Part shown: piece after piece, positions 6,254-8,472 of the stretch
How the letters are laid out: each line of letters opens with the position of its first letter
How positions within the stretch are numbered: position 1 is the first letter of the stretch
Assembly (NCBI GenBank): GCA_036398775.1
Contig: DASWOJ010000363.1
Coordinates: 1 to 8,472, forward strand
DNA length: 8,472 nt
Direction: 5' to 3'
Origin: DASWOJ01 sp036398775
GTDB lineage: Bacteria; Pseudomonadota; Alphaproteobacteria; Acetobacterales; Acetobacteraceae
The notes under the pieces: generated by a model
What the model was told of the DNA's origin: nothing
Database searches by the model: none
What the model saw: only the letters and a program-made list of their open reading frames with translations
Program-made: the position numbers and the translations under genes

Positions 6254-6660
6254 CTCGGCGCTCCGTTATGTCTCTCGCTGACTCTACCTCGCTCCGGCAG
6301 CGGATGCAGGCCGCGGCTGCGCACAATGGAGTTTCCGATCCGCGAACACCTATGCGGGCTTACGCGGCCGGTCATGGCGGCCTGTCGTATGAATGGCCTA
6401 CCGCCGTGCCCGGCCGCACAAGCCTGCTTGGCCTCTCATCAGCGCGCGAACCTCCGGAGGCAGCTTTAGGAACGCCGGGCCGAGGAACGGACGGCCATCG
6501 GGCGCAGCAGGGTGCAGAGGCGGAGCAGCGCGCCGCCTGAACGCCTGACCGCAAACAGCCGAGGTTTTACGAAACCTTTATGCTCCCTGTCCCCAATGGG
6601 AATGGCGGTTTTACGGGACCCGGCCGCATCTAACGCGGGTGCAACAATCAAGGTGCCCCC
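6254..6660. other. Gene-poor spacer between dioxygenase and kdp operon
   Basis: This stretch of 407 bases lies between the divergent dioxygenase start and the first kdp-linked reading frame. The first 300 bases hold no supportable gene; the open frame 6268-6540 has low-complexity Ala/Gly/Arg-rich translation and no recognisable family. The last 100 bases are less GC-rich and probably hold the kdp promoter. They contain a repeated GGTTTTACG element (listed separately) and the ribosome-binding site AAGGTG at 6650-6655. I find no convincing -35/-10 pair. Confidence 0.5.
6563..6620 (+). promoter_or_regulatory. Paired GGTTTTACG elements upstream of kdp, candidate operator
   Basis: GGTTTTACGAAACC (6563-6576) and GGTTTTACGGGACC (6607-6620) match at 12 of 14 bases and start 44 bp apart, close to four helical turns. 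The first copy is also a small palindrome (GGTTT/AAACC). The T-rich direct-repeat character resembles the T-rich sites bound by the response regulator KdpE in enterobacteria, and the spot, 40-100 bp ahead of the first kdp frame, is right for such a site. The regulator itself is not in the window, so this is a candidate only. Confidence 0.35.
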
Positions 6661-6744
6661 ATGCTCGACATTCTGCTCGCGGTGCTTGGCACCGGCGGCA
6701 TCCTTCTCATGGCTGGCTACGCCGCGCTCTGCGACCGGATCTGA
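6661..6744 (+). CDS. 27-residue hydrophobic peptide upstream of kdpF
   Basis: The frame encodes 27 residues: MLDILLAVLGTGGILLMAG followed by YAALCDRI. It is one transmembrane helix with a short polar tail ending Cys-Asp-Arg-Ile. ATG 6661 has a good ribosome-binding site (AAGGTG, 6650-6655). The stop is only 4 bp before the kdpF start, so it is the first gene of the kdp transcript. From memory, short single-helix peptides with a similar Y-x-x-x-C-D-R-hydrophobic tail precede kdpF in other alphaproteobacteria and actinobacteria, but I cannot verify that here. It is not KdpF itself, which follows. A role as an accessory or assembly subunit of the K+ pump, or as a translated leader, is inference. 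Confidence 0.7.
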   Translation: MLDILLAVLGTGGILLMAGYAALCDRI

Positions 6745-6748
6745 CGCC

Positions 6749-6835
6749 ATGTTGGACCTGATCCTCGGCGGGGCCGTGTCGGCCGGGCTGTTCTTCTACC
6801 TGGTCTGGGCGCTCGTGCGTCCCGAAGACTTCTAG
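6749..6835 (+). CDS. kdpF: KdpF, small stabilising subunit of the K+-transporting ATPase
   Basis: This 28-residue single-pass membrane peptide (MLDLILGGAVSAGLFFYLV, then WALVRPEDF) matches KdpF in size, hydrophobic profile and C-terminal Y-L-V-x-A-L-x-x-P-E-x-F signature. KdpF binds and stabilises the KdpABC complex in the inner membrane. ATG 6749 lies 4 bp after the preceding small gene. A strong ribosome-binding site is not evident, which points to translational coupling. Its TAG (6833-6835) is followed 9 bp later by the kdpA start. The gene is too short for most automated callers. Confidence 0.9.
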   Translation: MLDLILGGAVSAGLFFYLVWALVRPEDF

Positions 6836-6844
6836 GACCCCGTC

Positions 6845-8472
6845 ATGACGCTTATCGGTTGGGTGCAATTCGCACTCACGCTCACCCTCATCTTCCTGGC
6901 AGCGGTGCCGCTCGGCGGCTACGTTGCGGCAGCAATGCAGGGTGCCCGCAACCCCCTGTCCCCCATCCTCGGCCCGGTCGAGCGCGGCCTCTATGCCCTT
7001 TGCGGCATTGACCCGGCGCGCGGCATGGGCTGGCGCGGCTATGCCGCCGCACTCCTGATGCTGAACGCGCTGCACTTCGTGCTGCTGTATGCGATCCTGC
7101 GCCTGCAGTTCTACATGCCGTTCAACCCGCAGGGGTTCAGCGGCATGTCGCCGCGCCTGGCGTTCAACACCGCCATGAGCTTCGTCACCAACACCAATTG
7201 GCAGGCCTACGCCGGCGAGACCACGCTGAGCCACGGCGCGCAGATGCTCGGCCTGACGGTGCACAACTTCCTGTCCGCCGCCACCGGCATCGCCGCCGCC
7301 TGCGCCGTGTCGCGCGCCTTCGTCAAGGGCGGGGTGCGGACGCTCGGCAACCTGTGGGCCGACGTGACGCGGGCGACGCTGTATATCCTGCTGCCGCTGT
7401 CCCTGGTCGTCGCGGCGCTGCTGCTCGTGACGGGCGTGCCGGAAACACTGGCCGCATCCGTGGACGCGACGACGCTGGAGGGCGCGAAGCAGACCATCGC
7501 CCTCGGCCCCGTTGCCTTCCAGGAGGCGATCAAGCTGCTGGGCACCAACGGCGGCGGCTTCTTCAACGCCAACTCCGCGCATCCGTTCGAGAACCCAACC
7601 GCGCTGAGCAACCTGCTGGAGAACTGGTCCTTCCTGCTGCTGCCCTTCTCGCTCGCCGTCGCCTTCGGCCACATCGTCGGCGACAAGCGGCAGGGCTTTG
7701 CGCTGCTGTGGGTGATGGGGTCGCTGCTGACGGTGTTCGCCGGGCTGCACTATGCGGCGGAGTCCGCGGGCAACCCGCTGCTGACCGCCCTGGGGGTCGA
7801 CCCCACGTTCGGCAACATGGAGGGCAAGGAGGTCCGCTTCGGCCTTGCTGCGACCTCCTTGTTCGCCGCCGGTACCACGGCCACCAGCACCGGCGCGGTG
7901 ATCGCGATGCACGACAGCTTCACGCCGCTGGGCGGGTTCATCAACCTGTTCCTGATGCAGTTGGGCGAGGTCGTGCCCGGCGGCGTCGGGTCGGGCCTGT
8001 ATGGCATCCTGGTGTTCGCGCTGCTGGCGGTGTTCGTCGCCGGCCTGATGGTCGGGCGCACCCCGGAATACCTGGGCAAGAAGGTACAGGCGCGGGAGGT
8101 GAAGCTGGCGATGCTGGCGGTGCTGATCCTGCCGCTGTCCATCCTGGGCGGCACGGCGGTCAGCCTGGTGACGGAAAGCGGCACCGGGTCGCTGTCCAAC
8201 GCCGGGCCGCATGGGCTGAGTCAGATGCTGTATGCCTGGACCTCGGCGACGGCCAACAACGGCAGCGCCTTCGCCGGCATCTCGGCCGATACGAACCTGC
8301 TGGATTACGGGCTGGGCATGGCGATGCTGCTAGGTCGGTTCGCCTTCCTGGTGCCGGTGCTGGCCATCGCCGGCAGCCTGGCGCTGAAGCCGAAGCTGCC
8401 GCCCTCGGCCGGCACCTTCCCGACGCATGGGCCGCTGTTCGTCGGGCTGCTGGTCGGGGTGATCCTGATCCT
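6845..8472 (+). CDS. kdpA: KdpA, potassium-translocating subunit of the Kdp ATPase (3' end outside the window)
   Basis: This is the K+-selective channel-like subunit of the KdpFABC pump, which imports K+ at micromolar levels with ATP hydrolysed by KdpB. The window holds 542 codons of a protein usually near 560-570 residues, so only a short C-terminal piece is missing. All four pore/selectivity-filter motifs are present: TNTNWQAYAGE (115-125), GTNGGGFFNANSAHP (233-247), GTTATSTGAV (343-352) and SATANNGSAF (467-476). About ten hydrophobic helices are visible. The start ATG 6845 gives the normal N-terminus; AGGA at 6834-6837 is the ribosome-binding site and overlaps the kdpF stop. kdpB and kdpC would be expected just beyond the edge. 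No frameshift is seen. Confidence 0.97.
   Translation, partial: MTLIGWVQFALTLTLIFLAAVPLGGYVAAAMQGARNPLSPILGPVERGLYALCGIDPARGMGWRGYAAALLMLNALHFVLLYAILRLQFYMPFNPQGFSGMSPRLAFNTAMSFVTNTNWQAYAGETTLSHGAQMLGLTVHNFLSAATGIAAACAVSRAFVKGGVRTLGNLWADVTRATLYILLPLSLVVAALLLVTGVPETLAASVDATTLEGAKQTIALGPVAFQEAIKLLGTNGGGFFNANSAHPFENPTALSNLLENWSFLLLPFSLAVAFGHIVGDKRQGFALLWVMGSLLTVFAGLHYAAESAGNPLLTALGVDPTFGNMEGKEVRFGLAATSLFAAGTTATSTGAVIAMHDSFTPLGGFINLFLMQLGEVVPGGVGSGLYGILVFALLAVFVAGLMVGRTPEYLGKKVQAREVKLAMLAVLILPLSILGGTAVSLVTESGTGSLSNAGPHGLSQMLYAWTSATANNGSAFAGISADTNLLDYGLGMAMLLGRFAFLVPVLAIAGSLALKPKLPPSAGTFPTHGPLFVGLLVGVILI

Noticed and set aside
6268..6540. 90-codon open frame between the dioxygenase and kdp genes
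   Set aside because: No recognisable family, Ala/Gly/Arg-rich composition and no ribosome-binding site worth noting; typical of GC-rich spacer.
6707..8212. A 501-codon open frame on the minus strand
   Set aside because: It is the antisense of kdpA, kept open by high GC. Its translation is Gln/Arg/His/Gly-rich with no domain, while the plus strand gives an unmistakable KdpA.
1..8472. CRISPR arrays, tRNA or rRNA genes, phage attachment sites
   Set aside because: No regularly spaced repeats, cloverleaf-like arms with a conserved TTCRA loop, or rRNA-like stretches were seen in the spacers.

Overview
The window is GC-rich DNA (strong G/C preference at third codon positions) from what looks like an alphaproteobacterium, possibly Rhodospirillales/Acetobacteraceae (a Roseomonas- or Azospirillum-like genome). 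That placement rests on gene style and on my memory of families, not on a marker gene. I see no rRNA, tRNA or CRISPR array.

Layout. (1) 1-92 is flanking sequence with no recognisable gene. (2) About 93-1364 is a decayed insertion sequence of the ISAzo13 type. Its transposase (144-1367) carries an in-frame TAG, two compensating frameshifts and an Asp-to-Ala change at the first expected catalytic position. (3) 1364-3234, minus strand, is a two-gene operon: a fumarylacetoacetate hydrolase (FAH) family protein followed, with an ATGA overlap, by an Ldh-family (malate/L-lactate/ureidoglycolate-type) NAD(P)-dependent dehydrogenase. (4) 3235-3411 is a divergent control region with a perfect interrupted dyad (3288-3308) and a second hairpin in the leader of the rightward operon. 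(5) 3412-5321, plus strand, is a Tat-signal, NitT/TauT-like periplasmic substrate-binding protein followed by a LysR-type regulator whose GTG start overlaps the upstream stop codon by one base. (6) 5330-6253, minus strand, is a TauD/TfdA-family Fe(II)/2-oxoglutarate dioxygenase converging on the LysR gene. A near-perfect 32-bp palindrome covers both stop codons and is probably a two-way terminator. (7) 6254-6660 is a gene-poor spacer with a repeated GGTTTTACG element. (8) 6661 to the window end is the start of a kdp potassium-ATPase operon: a 27-residue membrane peptide, kdpF, and kdpA, which runs off the edge.

How the parts may work together. Regions 3-6 look like one small catabolic and uptake module. 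The binding protein captures an organic substrate, the LysR protein senses it, the dioxygenase could open or desulfonate/hydroxylate it, and the FAH-type hydrolase and Ldh-type oxidoreductase would process the resulting oxo- or hydroxy-acid. No permease or ATPase for the binding protein lies in the window and the substrate cannot be read from sequence. The kdp operon is a separate, conserved high-affinity K+ uptake system.

I did not find a clearly new large system. The items most worth following up are the small conserved-looking peptide ahead of kdpF, the dyad between the divergent operons, the convergent palindrome, and the uncharacterised FAH/Ldh/SBP/LysR/TauD gene set.
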